A stretch of DNA of 64,000 bases from Chitinophaga sp. H8 (GCF_040567655.1 NZ_JBEXAC010000002.1:868001-932000), one strand, 5' to 3'; numbered from the stretch's first letter, positions 8,547-17,564 are shown. The notes: generated from the sequence alone by a model not told the origin. A program made the numbers and translations.

Positions 8547-10196
8547 ATGAACAAGCAATCCTCTCTTTTCTCAAATATAAAAGGCGACCTGTCGGCGGGC
8601 CTGGTCGTATTCTTAATCGCAGTTCCATTATGTCTGGGTATAGCCTTGGCTTCCGGAGCTCCCCTCTTTTCCGGTATGATTGCCGGTATTATCGGTGGTA
8701 TCGTTGTAGGTTTTTTTAGTGGCTCGCAATTAAGCGTGAGCGGACCTGCTGCCGGTCTTACAGCGGTAGTGCTTACTGCTATCACCAAACTGGGAGCTTT
8801 TGATATCTTCCTGCTAGCCGTGGTAATAGGTGGTGCTATGCAGCTGGTATTCGGGCTGGTAAAAGCTGGTACTATTGCCAATTATTTCCCGTCTAATGTG
8901 ATTACCGGTATGCTTACCGCTATTGGTATTATTATCATCTTAAAGCAAATTCCACATGCCTTTGGCTACGATGCCAATGCAGAAGGCGATTTTGCTTTCG
9001 TGCAAACAGATGGTGATAATACTTTTACGGCGCTGCTATCGGCCATCAATCACATCAACCTGGGTGCCACTATCATTACAATTCTTTCTATTCTCATCAT
9101 TCTCTTCTGGGCTAAAATTCCGAAGCTGAATATGATCCCCGCACCACTCGTTGCGGTAATAGCAGGTGTGTTCCTGAACATGGCCTTTTCCGGAAATGAA
9201 TTGCTGGCACTGGGTGCTAATCACCTGGTGAGCTTACCTGTACCGGATAGCTTTAACGACTTTGTAGGCCAGTTTACCCTCCCCAACCTGGGCGCTATTG
9301 GTAATAAAGAAGTGTGGGTTACAGCAGCTACTATTGCAATCGTAGCTTCTGTTGAAACACTGTTGAACGTGGAAGCGACAGACAAGCTGGATCCGCTGAA
9401 ACGCTATACTTCTCCTAACCGCGAACTGAAAGCGCAAGGGATTGGTAATATGGTGAGTGGTTTAATCGGTGGTTTACCAATTACCTCTGTTATTGTTCGC
9501 TCCAGTGCCAATATCAACTCCGGTGGGCGTACTAAAGTAGCTACCATTACACATGGTATTTTACTGTTGGTATGTGCGGCACTGATTCCTGTATTGCTGA
9601 ATAAAATTCCATTGGCTACCCTGGCAGCAGTGCTGCTGGTAACCGGCTATAAATTATGTAAGATTTCCATTTTCAAAGACATGTTTAAAAATGGTAAATA
9701 CCAATGGGTACCCTTCCTGGTTACCGTTGTTGCGATAGTATTTACCGACTTGCTGGTGGGTATCGCACTGGGTATGGTGGTGAGCGTAATTGCCATCCTG
9801 AGGGGAAATATGAAAAGCACTTATTTCTTCCGGAAAGAGAAATACCATACTGGTGATAGTATCCGCCTGGAACTTGCTCAGGAAGTATCTTTCCTGAATA
9901 AAGCCAGCATTTTGCTCACCCTGGATCATATGCCGGAAAATACCACCGTAGTAATCGATGCCAGTAAAACTTCCTACATAGATTATGATGTACTGGAAGT
10001 AATCCGTGAGTTTAAAGACATTAAAGCAGCACAAAAGAACATTGCAGTAATCCTCACCGGGTTTAAGGATGTATATAATATCCCCAATACCGGCGATGTG
10101 TCAGTGTCTCAGCAGTCTGCCTTTACCATGGGACAGGTACATACTATTTCCACAGGTACACACAAACAATTACTAAAAGAATTACAGCTGAATTAA
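8547..10196 (+). CDS. SulP family anion transporter with STAS domain (probable bicarbonate uptake)
   Basis: 549 residues from the ATG at 8547. The start is chosen because the family core begins at once with FSNIKGDLSAGLVVFLIAVP, while an extension to 8460 would read through a 9-bp tandem repeat and add Cys-rich, unrelated sequence. The membrane domain has about 10-14 helices, including the SulP signature region VSGPAAGLTAVVL. A C-terminal STAS domain (about 430-540) contains VVIDASKTSYIDYDVLEVI. SulP proteins move sulfate, bicarbonate or related anions. The beta-carbonic anhydrase gene 45 bp downstream on the same strand argues for bicarbonate/CO2 supply. Substrate is inferred from context only. 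Confidence 0.9.
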   Translation: MNKQSSLFSNIKGDLSAGLVVFLIAVPLCLGIALASGAPLFSGMIAGIIGGIVVGFFSGSQLSVSGPAAGLTAVVLTAITKLGAFDIFLLAVVIGGAMQLVFGLVKAGTIANYFPSNVITGMLTAIGIIIILKQIPHAFGYDANAEGDFAFVQTDGDNTFTALLSAINHINLGATIITILSILIILFWAKIPKLNMIPAPLVAVIAGVFLNMAFSGNELLALGANHLVSLPVPDSFNDFVGQFTLPNLGAIGNKEVWVTAATIAIVASVETLLNVEATDKLDPLKRYTSPNRELKAQGIGNMVSGLIGGLPITSVIVRSSANINSGGRTKVATITHGILLLVCAALIPVLLNKIPLATLAAVLLVTGYKLCKISIFKDMFKNGKYQWVPFLVTVVAIVFTDLLVGIALGMVVSVIAILRGNMKSTYFFRKEKYHTGDSIRLELAQEVSFLNKASILLTLDHMPENTTVVIDASKTSYIDYDVLEVIREFKDIKAAQKNIAVILTGFKDVYNIPNTGDVSVSQQSAFTMGQVHTISTGTHKQLLKELQLN

Positions 10197-10241
10197 TACG
10201 GCAGCATAGCCAATTATTCATTTCACTAAAAATATTACATC

Positions 10242-10916
10242 ATGAAAACGCACGATAAAATATCACAGAATAACATTACCCCGGAGATCGCATTAAAATT
10301 TTTAAAAGAGGGTAATGCCCGGTTTGTAGACAACCTGCGGATTAACCGTAACCTGCTGCAACAGGTAAATGACACTTCTGATGGTCAATGGCCCTTTGCT
10401 GCTATTGTAAGCTGTATGGATTCACGCACCTCAGCAGAACTGATCTTTGATCAGGGCCTGGGAGATATTTTCAGCATCCGCCTGGCGGGTGCTGTTATTA
10501 CCGACAATGTACTGGGTAGCCTGGAGTATGCCTGTAAAGTGGCCAACTCTAAGTTTATCGTAGTACTCGGTCATACGAAATGCGGTGCCATCAAAGGCGC
10601 CTGCGATGCGGTTGAAATGGGCAATCTCACCGCGCTGCTGAATAAAATCACCCCATCAGTACATGGGGAAAAAACAGTAAAGGAAAACAGAACCTCCCAC
10701 AACCCTGCATTCCTGGATGCTGTTACCCATATTCATACAGAACGTTCTGTACAGGCTATCATGGAACAAAGTAATATCCTGCGTGAAATGATCCAGAAAG
10801 GAGAAGTAGGCATTATCGGAGCAGTATATGATGTGGAAACCGGACTGGTCAACTTCCTGGACCACACTTTACTTACAGGCAATACTACTCCTCATTATGA
10901 AATGGTAGCGGTATAA
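10242..10916 (+). CDS. Beta-class carbonic anhydrase
   Basis: 224 residues. The beta-CA active site is complete: zinc ligands Cys58 (SCMDSR), His111 and Cys114 (GHTKCGAIKGA), and the Asp60-Arg62 catalytic dyad. It interconverts CO2 and bicarbonate in the cytoplasm. Lying 45 bp after the SulP transporter gene on the same strand, it probably forms a two-gene operon with it. This SulP-carbonic anhydrase arrangement occurs widely, sometimes as a fusion, and supplies bicarbonate for carboxylations in heterotrophs. No targeting signal is visible. The region after the stop has small inverted repeats and a T5 run but no convincing terminator. Confidence 0.95.
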   Translation: MKTHDKISQNNITPEIALKFLKEGNARFVDNLRINRNLLQQVNDTSDGQWPFAAIVSCMDSRTSAELIFDQGLGDIFSIRLAGAVITDNVLGSLEYACKVANSKFIVVLGHTKCGAIKGACDAVEMGNLTALLNKITPSVHGEKTVKENRTSHNPAFLDAVTHIHTERSVQAIMEQSNILREMIQKGEVGIIGAVYDVETGLVNFLDHTLLTGNTTPHYEMVAV

Positions 10917-11023
10917 AAAGAAACGGACTACCAGAGAGAGGTAGTGCTTTGCAGTCCCGCAGGCTGCGTTTTTGCAAATGTTATGGTAAGAGACCTTTTC
11001 CCAATCCGGGAGAGGGTCTTTAC

Positions 11024-12157
11024 CTACATTTTTATCAGCCGTTCCACTGCCTGCTCCAACGTAGCTTTCTTTTTAGCAAAACAAAAGCGGATCACATGAT
11101 CATCTTTCCCGTTTTGATAAAACGCAGATATAGGAATCCCTGCTACACCAAACTCCTGTGTCATCCGGGTAGCAAATTCCTTATCCCCTTCCTGGGAAAT
11201 ACGTTCATACTGCATCAGCTGAAAATAACTGCCCTGCCCCTTCAGCGGTGTAAAACGCGTTTGCGCCATCAGCTTTAAAAAATAATCCCTTTTTTCCTGG
11301 TAAAATGCGGGTAAAGACAAATAATGCTCCGGTTTTTTTAAAAATGCTGCCAGCCCATATTGCATCGGCGTGTTCACAGAGAAACACAGGTATTGATGTA
11401 CTTTACGGTACTCCTGTGTTAAATGGGCAGGTGCTACGCAATACCCCATTTTCCAGCCGGTATTATGAAATACCTTCCCAAAGGAAAACGTAACAAAACT
11501 ATTCCTGAACAATGCAGGATAACGCAATATGCTCTGGTGGGTTTCCCCATCATATATCAGGTGCTCATATACCTCGTCTGATAATACCAGCAGGTTAAAT
11601 TCGGCGACCAGTTTTTCCAGTTCCTGCAAATCTGCTGCCCGCAAAATAGTGCCGGTAGGATTATGCGGAGTGTTCAGCATAATCATTTTGGTGTGGGAAG
11701 TAATCTTACTCCGCACCAGGGCCCAGTTAATATGATAATCCGGAAAAGAAAGCGGAATGAGTACAGGTGTACCTCCGTTTACCAGCACATTTGGAATATA
11801 GCTGTCATACGCAGGCTCAAAAATAATAACCTCATCTCCCGGCTGTATGCAAGTGGCAATAGCGGTAAAGATCGCATATGTACCTCCCGGAGTGATGGTA
11901 ATTTCAGTATCCGGATCCACATGCTGCCCGTAAAGCTTCCCTATCTTTTCAGAGATGGCTTCTCTGAGTGGCATAATACCTGGCATAGGCGCATATTGAT
12001 TATGCCCCTGCTGCATGGCGTCGTTCACCAGTGCTTTCAGCTCATCGCTGCAATCAAAATCGGGAAATCCCTGTGATAGGTTAATCGCCTTGTGCGCTGT
12101 TGCCAGGGCGGACATGACTGTAAATATGGTAGTGCCTGTATTGGGTAGTTTGGACAT
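11024..12157 (-). CDS. PLP-dependent aminotransferase, methionine aminotransferase (YbdL) type
   Basis: 377 residues, fold-type I class I/II aminotransferase. It starts with an INLSQGFPDFDC segment and QYAPMPGIMPLREAI, the pattern of YbdL/kynurenine aminotransferase-like enzymes. Key residues visible are Asn166 in TPHNPTG, Asp194 and Tyr197 in LSDEVYEHL, and the Schiff-base Lys238 in SFGKVFHNTGWK. C-terminal HVIRFCFAKK holds the substrate-carboxylate Arg. YbdL relatives use methionine and glutamine, so methionine salvage is likely, but substrate is inferred by similarity. It is 16 bp after the guanylyltransferase gene on the same strand and is the last gene of that operon. Confidence 0.88.
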   Translation of the reverse strand: MSKLPNTGTTIFTVMSALATAHKAINLSQGFPDFDCSDELKALVNDAMQQGHNQYAPMPGIMPLREAISEKIGKLYGQHVDPDTEITITPGGTYAIFTAIATCIQPGDEVIIFEPAYDSYIPNVLVNGGTPVLIPLSFPDYHINWALVRSKITSHTKMIMLNTPHNPTGTILRAADLQELEKLVAEFNLLVLSDEVYEHLIYDGETHQSILRYPALFRNSFVTFSFGKVFHNTGWKMGYCVAPAHLTQEYRKVHQYLCFSVNTPMQYGLAAFLKKPEHYLSLPAFYQEKRDYFLKLMAQTRFTPLKGQGSYFQLMQYERISQEGDKEFATRMTQEFGVAGIPISAFYQNGKDDHVIRFCFAKKKATLEQAVERLIKM

Positions 12158-12173
12158 ATAACTTATTATCCTG

Positions 12174-13265
12174 TTACAGGTATTTCTCCCCTTTATTGCG
12201 TTTCACTTCCGCTACATATTCCTTGATCTGTTGTTCATTCTCCTTTTTACAGATCAGGAGTACATCCTGTGTATCGATCACAATAAATTCATCCAGCCCC
12301 TGCAATAGTACCAGCTTATCATTCGGCACTTTTACCATACACTTGGTGGCATCTACAATCATCACATTCTTTCCCTGCACGGCATTACCCAGGTAATCCT
12401 TTTCCAGGTTTTCATAGGCAGAAGCCCAGGTGCCCAGGTCGCTCCACCCAAAATTGGAAGGAATAACGTACACATTATCCGCTTTTTCCATAATACCATA
12501 GTCGATGGAAATATTTGTGCACTGGGAGTAGATGGTTTCGATTGCCTCTTTTTCGCCGGGGGTATTCAAAGCGGGATATCCCTGTTCAAAAACCTCATCA
12601 ATTTCAGGCAGGTATTGCTTAATAGCTGCCACAATTGTTTTTACATTCCACACAAAAATGCCGGCATTCCATAAAAAGTCTCCGCTTTTCAGGAAGGTGC
12701 GGGCCAGTTCCAGGTTAGGCTTTTCTGTAAAGGTTTTCACCTTATATACATTATCAGCCGCCTGCTGTGTTTCAAACTGTATATAACCATACCCCGTGTC
12801 TGGCCGGGTAGGTTTTATTCCCAGGGTTACCAGGGCGCTATGCTTCTGTACAAACAGCAGTGCATTCAAACAAGCGCTGGTAAAGGCAGGACCATCCATA
12901 ATCAAATGATCTGCCGGCGCACAGATAATGTTCGCCTTAGGGTCTTGTTTCTGTATTTTAAAGGAAATATAAGCGATACAGGGTGCCGTATTTTTACGGG
13001 AAGGCTCGCATACTATATTATCCAGGGGTAGTTCCGGCAGCTGCTCTTCCACTTTGGAGCCATAATGCTGATGCGTAACTACAAATATGTTTTCTTTAGG
13101 AATAAACTGTGCAAACCGCTCGTAAGTCCATTGCAACAGCGTTTTCCCTGTATTCAAAATATCCAGGAACTGCTTAGGATAGTCTGTGCGGCTAGCTGGC
13201 CAGAAACGGCTTCCAATACCGCCGGCCATAATGGCCACGTAAAAATGCCTGTTCATTTGTGTCAT
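12174..13265 (-). CDS. Mannose-1-phosphate guanylyltransferase
   Basis: 363 residues, the size of the single-domain enzyme without a phosphomannose isomerase domain. The nucleotidyltransferase signature AGGIGSRFWPASR is at residues 14-26, with TDYPKQFLD next, and FTEKPNLE in the middle. It makes GDP-mannose from mannose-1-phosphate and GTP for glycan and lipopolysaccharide synthesis. It starts 3 bases after the kdsD stop and is followed 16 bp on by an aminotransferase gene, forming a tight operon. The ATG at 13265 is used; a second ATG three codons later (MNRHF) is equally possible. Confidence 0.92.
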   Translation of the reverse strand: MTQMNRHFYVAIMAGGIGSRFWPASRTDYPKQFLDILNTGKTLLQWTYERFAQFIPKENIFVVTHQHYGSKVEEQLPELPLDNIVCEPSRKNTAPCIAYISFKIQKQDPKANIICAPADHLIMDGPAFTSACLNALLFVQKHSALVTLGIKPTRPDTGYGYIQFETQQAADNVYKVKTFTEKPNLELARTFLKSGDFLWNAGIFVWNVKTIVAAIKQYLPEIDEVFEQGYPALNTPGEKEAIETIYSQCTNISIDYGIMEKADNVYVIPSNFGWSDLGTWASAYENLEKDYLGNAVQGKNVMIVDATKCMVKVPNDKLVLLQGLDEFIVIDTQDVLLICKKENEQQIKEYVAEVKRNKGEKYL

Positions 13266-13268
13266 CGC

Positions 13269-14243
13269 TCAAATAATTCCCTCTCTGATTAAATCATGTA
13301 AATGAATGATGCCAAGATAGTGCTTATCCTCCAAAACCACTAACTGAGTTATATCATATTGGCGCATTTTCTCCAGCGCATTGATGGCTAACTCATCCTG
13401 CTGAATCGTTTTCGGATGACGCGACATAATATCTTTTGCTACTACAGTAGCTGTAGCAATGTTCTTTTCCAGCATTCTGCGCAGATCCCCATCTGTAATA
13501 ACCCCTTCCAGGGCCCCATCTTCTCCTACCACTGCGGTTACTCCCAGCATTTTGGAAGAAATCTCCACAATTACCTCCCGCAGAGAGCTTTCAGGCTGTA
13601 CCCTGGGCACCGGATGCTGCCGGCTTAAATCACCCACTTTCAGATACAATCTTTTACCTAATGCGCCGCCAGGATGAAATTTGGCGAAGTCTCCGGCTGT
13701 AAACCCATGCCATTCTATCAAACACACCGCCAGGGCATCTCCCATGGCCAGCTGGGCGGTAGTGCTGGTAGTAGGTGCCAGGTTATTGGGACAAGCCTCC
13801 TGCGCTACGGTTGTATCCAACACATAATCTGCTTCCTGCGCCAGAAAAGAACCGGCATTCCCTACCATAGCTACCAGTTTGTTGCCAAAATTCTTAACCA
13901 GAGGTACCAATACCTTTATCTCTGCAGAAGTGCCGCTCTTAGAGATGCACAGCACCACATCTTCTTCCCGGATCATCCCCAGATCCCCATGTATAGCGTC
14001 CGCAGCATGCATAAACACCGCCGGAGTACCGGTAGAATTGAGGGTGGCTACTATTTTCTGCCCGATAATGGCGCTTTTGCCAATCCCGGTGATGACCACC
14101 CTGCCTGCACATTGTGCAATTAATTCCACAACTGCCTCAAAGTCACTGTTGATGTACTGCTGCAAATTATCTACTGCGGCGGCCTCCATCGCTATAGTGC
14201 GCTTCGCTACTTCTGATATTTGAATTGTTGTATTCTTCTTCAT
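13269..14243 (-). CDS. kdsD: Arabinose-5-phosphate isomerase (KdsD/KpsF family)
   Basis: 324 residues from the ATG at 14243; an in-frame ATG four codons upstream (14255) would add MWLL and cannot be excluded. An N-terminal SIS domain (about 40-180) has VVITGIGKSAIIGQKIVATL and CISKSGTSAEI, and two CBS domains follow (about 205-320). The enzyme turns ribulose-5-phosphate into arabinose-5-phosphate, the first step to Kdo for lipopolysaccharide. It is the first gene of the kdsD-guanylyltransferase-aminotransferase operon, with a 3-base gap to the second gene. Both first genes point to envelope glycan precursors. Confidence 0.93.
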   Translation of the reverse strand: MKKNTTIQISEVAKRTIAMEAAAVDNLQQYINSDFEAVVELIAQCAGRVVITGIGKSAIIGQKIVATLNSTGTPAVFMHAADAIHGDLGMIREEDVVLCISKSGTSAEIKVLVPLVKNFGNKLVAMVGNAGSFLAQEADYVLDTTVAQEACPNNLAPTTSTTAQLAMGDALAVCLIEWHGFTAGDFAKFHPGGALGKRLYLKVGDLSRQHPVPRVQPESSLREVIVEISSKMLGVTAVVGEDGALEGVITDGDLRRMLEKNIATATVVAKDIMSRHPKTIQQDELAINALEKMRQYDITQLVVLEDKHYLGIIHLHDLIREGII

Positions 14244-14407
14244 GAGCAGCCACAAATTTATTATTTTTTAATGAGCCCCGGCGATCGTGTAAATTATGTT
14301 GATAGCAAGCACTTTTTTAAGTAACTTCGTGTTCCCCTAAAAAACATATAAATGTTAATTGTCATCTGTTAGTTCTTTAGAGTTTATTTGTTTTAAATTT
14401 TGATGCA

Positions 14408-16612
14408 ATGGCTGTTGTAAAGGTAAGTTTGTTGGATGCATTACACGAACACTTTGGATTTGATTCCTTTAAAGGAAATCAGGAAATCATAATAAAAAGC
14501 ATCCTCGCGGGTAAAGATACTTTTGTTATAATGCCAACTGGTGGAGGTAAATCCCTCTGCTACCAGTTACCCGCGCTGATGAGCCCAGGTTGTGCGCTCA
14601 TCGTTTCACCCCTTATTGCCTTAATGAAAAATCAGGTAGACCTGATCCGTTCCTACAGCAGTAAGGATAATGTAGCCCACTTTTTGAATTCTACCCTCAC
14701 AAAGGCGCAAACTAAAAAAGTGCGTGCGGATCTGCTTGCCGGTAAAACCAAGCTACTCTACGTAGCTCCGGAAACACTGACCAAGCAGGAAAATCTGGAC
14801 TTTTTCCGGGACCTGCAAATCTCATTCATCGCGGTGGATGAAGCACACTGTATTTCCGAATGGGGACATGATTTCCGGCCGGAATACCGCCGTTTAAAGG
14901 AAATGATAGAGCAGATCGCCGATAACCTGCCTATTATTGCCCTCACGGCTACTGCTACGCCCAAAGTACAGAGCGATATCGTCAAAAACCTGGGCCTCAG
15001 GAATGCGGAGATCTTTATTTCGTCTTTTAACCGCCCCAACCTGTATTATGAAATAAGGCCCAAGCGTAAAAAAGACCAGATCATCAAGGAAATCGTAAAG
15101 TTCATCCACCAGCATAAAGGGAAAAGCGGTATTATTTACACGCTGAACCGTAAAACCACCGAAGAACTGGCGGATATGCTGATGGCCAACAATATTAAAG
15201 CAGTGGCTTACCACGCCGGACTGGACCCCGCTACCCGCGCCCAACGCCAGGATATGTTCCTCCTGGAAGACGTGGAAGTAATTGTGGCTACCATCGCTTT
15301 CGGGATGGGTATTGACAAACCGGATGTACGCTTTGTTATCCATTACAACATCCCTAAAAGCCTGGAAAACTACTATCAGGAAACTGGCCGCGCAGGCCGG
15401 GATGGTCTGGAAGGCAACTGTATCTGCTTCTATTCCTATAAGGATGTACAAAAACTGGAACACCTCATGCGCGACAAACCACTCAGTGAACGCGAAATGG
15501 GGGCCCAGCTGATCAATGAAACCGTGGCGTATGCCGAAAGCTCCGTATGCCGCCGCAAAGTTATCCTGCACTACTTCGGGGAAAAATTCGAAACCGAAAA
15601 CTGTGGACAATGCGATAACTGCCGCAATCCTAAAGAAAAAATAGAGGTTAAGAACCGGGTAGCGATCGTACTAAAAGGCATTAAAGCCCTGGAAGAACGG
15701 TTTGGTGCAGAATACCTGATCAACGTTATCACCGGGAAAACAAACCCTCAGATAGCTACCTTCCGGCACGACCAACTGGACATTTTTGGCCAGGGTAAAG
15801 AATTTGATGCCCATTTCTGGAACTCCCTGATCCGGCAAATGATGCTGGAAGGACTGATAGAAAAAGATATTGAAGAATATGGCTTGCTGAAAATCACTGA
15901 TAAAGGTGCCAAATTCCTCAAAAAACCTTACGCTGTCTTTGTATCTCTCAACCACCAGTTTGAAAAAGACGGTGCTGCAGATGATGAAGAAGAAATAGCT
16001 GCTGAAGCACAGATTTCTGCCGACCCGGCATTGTTTGAAATGCTGATGGAACTACGCAAAAAGGTGGCCAAGGAAAAGAACCTCCCTCCATTTGTCATCT
16101 TCCTCGAAAACTCCATTGAGGATATGGCTACCCAATACCCTACTACGGTACAGGAACTGGAAAAAATACAGGGAGTGAGCAAAGGCAAAGCCATCCGCTA
16201 TGGTAAACAATTCCTGGCGGTGATTGCCAAATACGTGGAAGAAAACGACATCGTAAAGCCAGACGACTTTGTCATGAAGAGTGTGGTGAATAAAAGCGGC
16301 CTGAAAGTCTTTATTATCCAGAACATCGATAAAAAAATGCCGCTGGAAACCATCGCTAAAAACAAAGAACTCACCATCCAAAAGCTGCTGGATGAAATGG
16401 AAACCATCGTGGCCAGTGGTACCAAATTAAATCTGGACTATTGTATTGATGAAGAACTGGATGATTATGCACAGGATGAAATTATAGAATACTTTAAGGG
16501 TTGTGAAACCTCCAGCCTGGCGCTTGCCAAGGAAGAACTGGCGGATGGCGACTATACCCTCGACCAGTTGAAATTGATGCGTATCAAGTTCCTGGTGGAG
16601 TATGGTAACTAA
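14408..16612 (+). CDS. recQ: ATP-dependent DNA helicase RecQ
   Basis: 734 residues. Helicase motif I is MPTGGGKSLC (residues 42-51). The DEAH box VDEAHCISEWGHDFRPEYRRL is near 140, and motif VI ETGRAGRDG near 330. The RQC zinc site uses Cys residues in SVCRRKVILHYF and ENCGQCDNC (about 375-400). An HRDC domain lies at about 535-610 (with ENSIEDMATQYPTT and IQGVSKGKAIRYG), and about 120 more residues follow, as in other Bacteroidota RecQ. It unwinds DNA 3' to 5' in recombination repair. It is divergent from kdsD with 164 bp between them. It is followed by an unusual branched hairpin element. Confidence 0.96.
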   Translation: MAVVKVSLLDALHEHFGFDSFKGNQEIIIKSILAGKDTFVIMPTGGGKSLCYQLPALMSPGCALIVSPLIALMKNQVDLIRSYSSKDNVAHFLNSTLTKAQTKKVRADLLAGKTKLLYVAPETLTKQENLDFFRDLQISFIAVDEAHCISEWGHDFRPEYRRLKEMIEQIADNLPIIALTATATPKVQSDIVKNLGLRNAEIFISSFNRPNLYYEIRPKRKKDQIIKEIVKFIHQHKGKSGIIYTLNRKTTEELADMLMANNIKAVAYHAGLDPATRAQRQDMFLLEDVEVIVATIAFGMGIDKPDVRFVIHYNIPKSLENYYQETGRAGRDGLEGNCICFYSYKDVQKLEHLMRDKPLSEREMGAQLINETVAYAESSVCRRKVILHYFGEKFETENCGQCDNCRNPKEKIEVKNRVAIVLKGIKALEERFGAEYLINVITGKTNPQIATFRHDQLDIFGQGKEFDAHFWNSLIRQMMLEGLIEKDIEEYGLLKITDKGAKFLKKPYAVFVSLNHQFEKDGAADDEEEIAAEAQISADPALFEMLMELRKKVAKEKNLPPFVIFLENSIEDMATQYPTTVQELEKIQGVSKGKAIRYGKQFLAVIAKYVEENDIVKPDDFVMKSVVNKSGLKVFIIQNIDKKMPLETIAKNKELTIQKLLDEMETIVASGTKLNLDYCIDEELDDYAQDEIIEYFKGCETSSLALAKEELADGDYTLDQLKLMRIKFLVEYGN

Positions 16613-16624
16613 AAAACAGCTCAC

Positions 16625-16706
16625 AGGGCTGATTAAAAAGCCTCCTTCCGGAGGAAAAGGTAACCCATAAGCATTACCTTTTACACTTTTTAATCAGCCC
16701 TTTTTA
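16625..16706 (+). terminator. Three-way-junction hairpin element with T-run after recQ
   Basis: A perfect 16-bp outer stem pairs AGGGCTGATTAAAAAG (16625-16640) with its complement at 16686-16701. Inside it sit two perfect hairpins: CCTCC/GGAGG (16641-16645 with 16650-16654, loop TTCC) and AAAAGGTAA/TTACCTTTT (16655-16663 with 16674-16682). The outer stem is followed by TTTTT. It lies 13 bases after the recQ stop, so it can terminate recQ transcription, but the branched shape is much more elaborate than an ordinary terminator. Confidence 0.75.
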
Positions 16707-16804
16707 AGGACGTGTCTAAGCACTTATTGATCCTTCCTGGCTAAAGACGCCCAAACAGTATGACCTCAGAAAATGTATAATTTTAAAAAAGGCGACAATA
16801 AAAT

Positions 16805-16834
16805 TTTGTAATTTCAAACTTTATCTTACTTTTG
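16805..16834 (+). promoter_or_regulatory. Promoter of tRNA-Phe (-33 TTTG, -7 TACTTTTG)
   Basis: TTTG at 16805-16808 and TACTTTTG at 16827-16834 are separated by 18 bases, matching the Bacteroidota consensus TTTG-N(17-23)-TAnnTTTG. The element lies 55 bases upstream of the mature tRNA 5' end. Confidence 0.7.
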
Positions 16835-16888
16835 CAATCCCTTCACAAAAGGGCGCGCCTTCCGAAGCGCTGAAATAAAAAAGAAAAT

Positions 16889-16964
16889 GGTGCGGTAGCT
16901 CAGTCGGTAGAGCAAAGGACTGAAAATCCTTGTGTCGCCGGTTCGATCCCGGCCCACACCACCA
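16889..16964 (+). tRNA. tRNA-Phe (anticodon GAA), CCA encoded
   Basis: The 76-base sequence folds as a full cloverleaf: acceptor GGTGCGG with CCACACC, D arm GCTC/GAGC, anticodon stem AAGGA/TCCTT with loop CTGAAAA (anticodon GAA at 16922-16924), T arm GCCGG/CCGGC with loop TTCGATC, then A and an encoded CCA. All stems are perfect except position 5-68 of the acceptor stem, which is C opposite A. It has its own promoter and terminator. Confidence 0.95.
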
Positions 16965-16966
16965 GA

Positions 16967-17000
16967 AAAGAGACTACTGCATAGTAGTCTCTTTTTTTAT
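16967..17000 (+). terminator. Terminator of tRNA-Phe
   Basis: Arms AAAGAGACTACT (16967-16978) and its exact complement (16983-16994) enclose a GCAT loop and run straight into a stretch of seven T (16992-16998). It begins 3 bases after the encoded CCA. Confidence 0.88.
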
Positions 17001-17028
17001 GCATATCATTAACAGGAAGACGAGTCGC

Positions 17029-17086
17029 CCTATGCTTGAAGCATGGTTAAAGCATGGTTAAAGCATAGATAGAGTATGAAGAGTGC
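17029..17086. repeat. 11-bp minisatellite, short array
   Basis: From about 17037 the sequence reads as consecutive 11-base monomers of the type GAAGCATGGTT, AAAGCATGGTT, AAAGCATAGAT, AGAGTATGAAG. The same monomer type occurs in the longer array at 45.4 kb. It lies between the tRNA terminator and the small membrane protein gene, with no coding frame. Confidence 0.65.
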
Positions 17087-17132
17087 ATAAAAGGCGATGA
17101 ACATACGCTGGCCCCGTTAAGAATTTTAGTGA

Positions 17133-17140
17133 TATTTTTG
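17133..17140 (+). promoter_or_regulatory. -7 promoter element before the small membrane protein gene
   Basis: TATTTTTG matches TAnnTTTG and lies 24 bases before the ATG at 17164. Confidence 0.55.
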
Positions 17141-17163
17141 TTCCTGCTTAATGTACAGACCAT

Positions 17164-17502
17164 ATGCAACCGGAAAACAGGAATCAAAAAATAAGCCGAC
17201 TGGCAGCCAAAACAGCAATCAAGGTTTTTATTATCGTACTGGTATTTGGAGTACTGCCATTCATCTCCGGCAACCAGGCATGGGAAACCAAAATGGAACA
17301 ATCCCACCTCGTAATCCCTAATAAATGGAGCTTCGTCTTTCCAGGACTATTATTTGTAGGATTTCTTATTTTAATGATCACCTGCCTTAAACAAAAATTC
17401 AAATGGCCGGAATATAACTGGCTCTTTGTATTGAATACCCTTATCCTCGTAATTTACCTGGTACTGCTCTATATGCGCTTGTTTAAACCACTGATGGCCT
17501 GA
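17164..17502 (+). CDS. Small three-helix membrane protein, unknown function
   Basis: 112 residues. Three hydrophobic segments are visible: about 18-34 (IKVFIIVLVFGVLPFI), 56-74 (FVFPGLLFVGFLILMITCL), and 84-104 (WLFVLNTLILVIYLVLLYM), with short charged loops. I do not recognise a family. It has its own -7 element, and a further -7 element at 17565 precedes the Wadjet genes, so it need not belong to that operon even though it lies 101 bp upstream on the same strand. Confidence that it is a real gene rests on the start context and the regular membrane pattern. Confidence 0.65.
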   Translation: MQPENRNQKISRLAAKTAIKVFIIVLVFGVLPFISGNQAWETKMEQSHLVIPNKWSFVFPGLLFVGFLILMITCLKQKFKWPEYNWLFVLNTLILVIYLVLLYMRLFKPLMA

Positions 17503-17564
17503 ATATAAAGGTTTACCCCGGAATAGTACCTCCATCCTTACCCGATATCTTTCTAACGGATATT

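Noticed and set aside
10917-11023. Terminator between the carbonic anhydrase and aminotransferase genes
   Set aside because: Small inverted repeats (CTACC/GGTAG, CGCAG/CTGCG) and a T5 run exist, but no hairpin directly abuts a T-run well enough to call.
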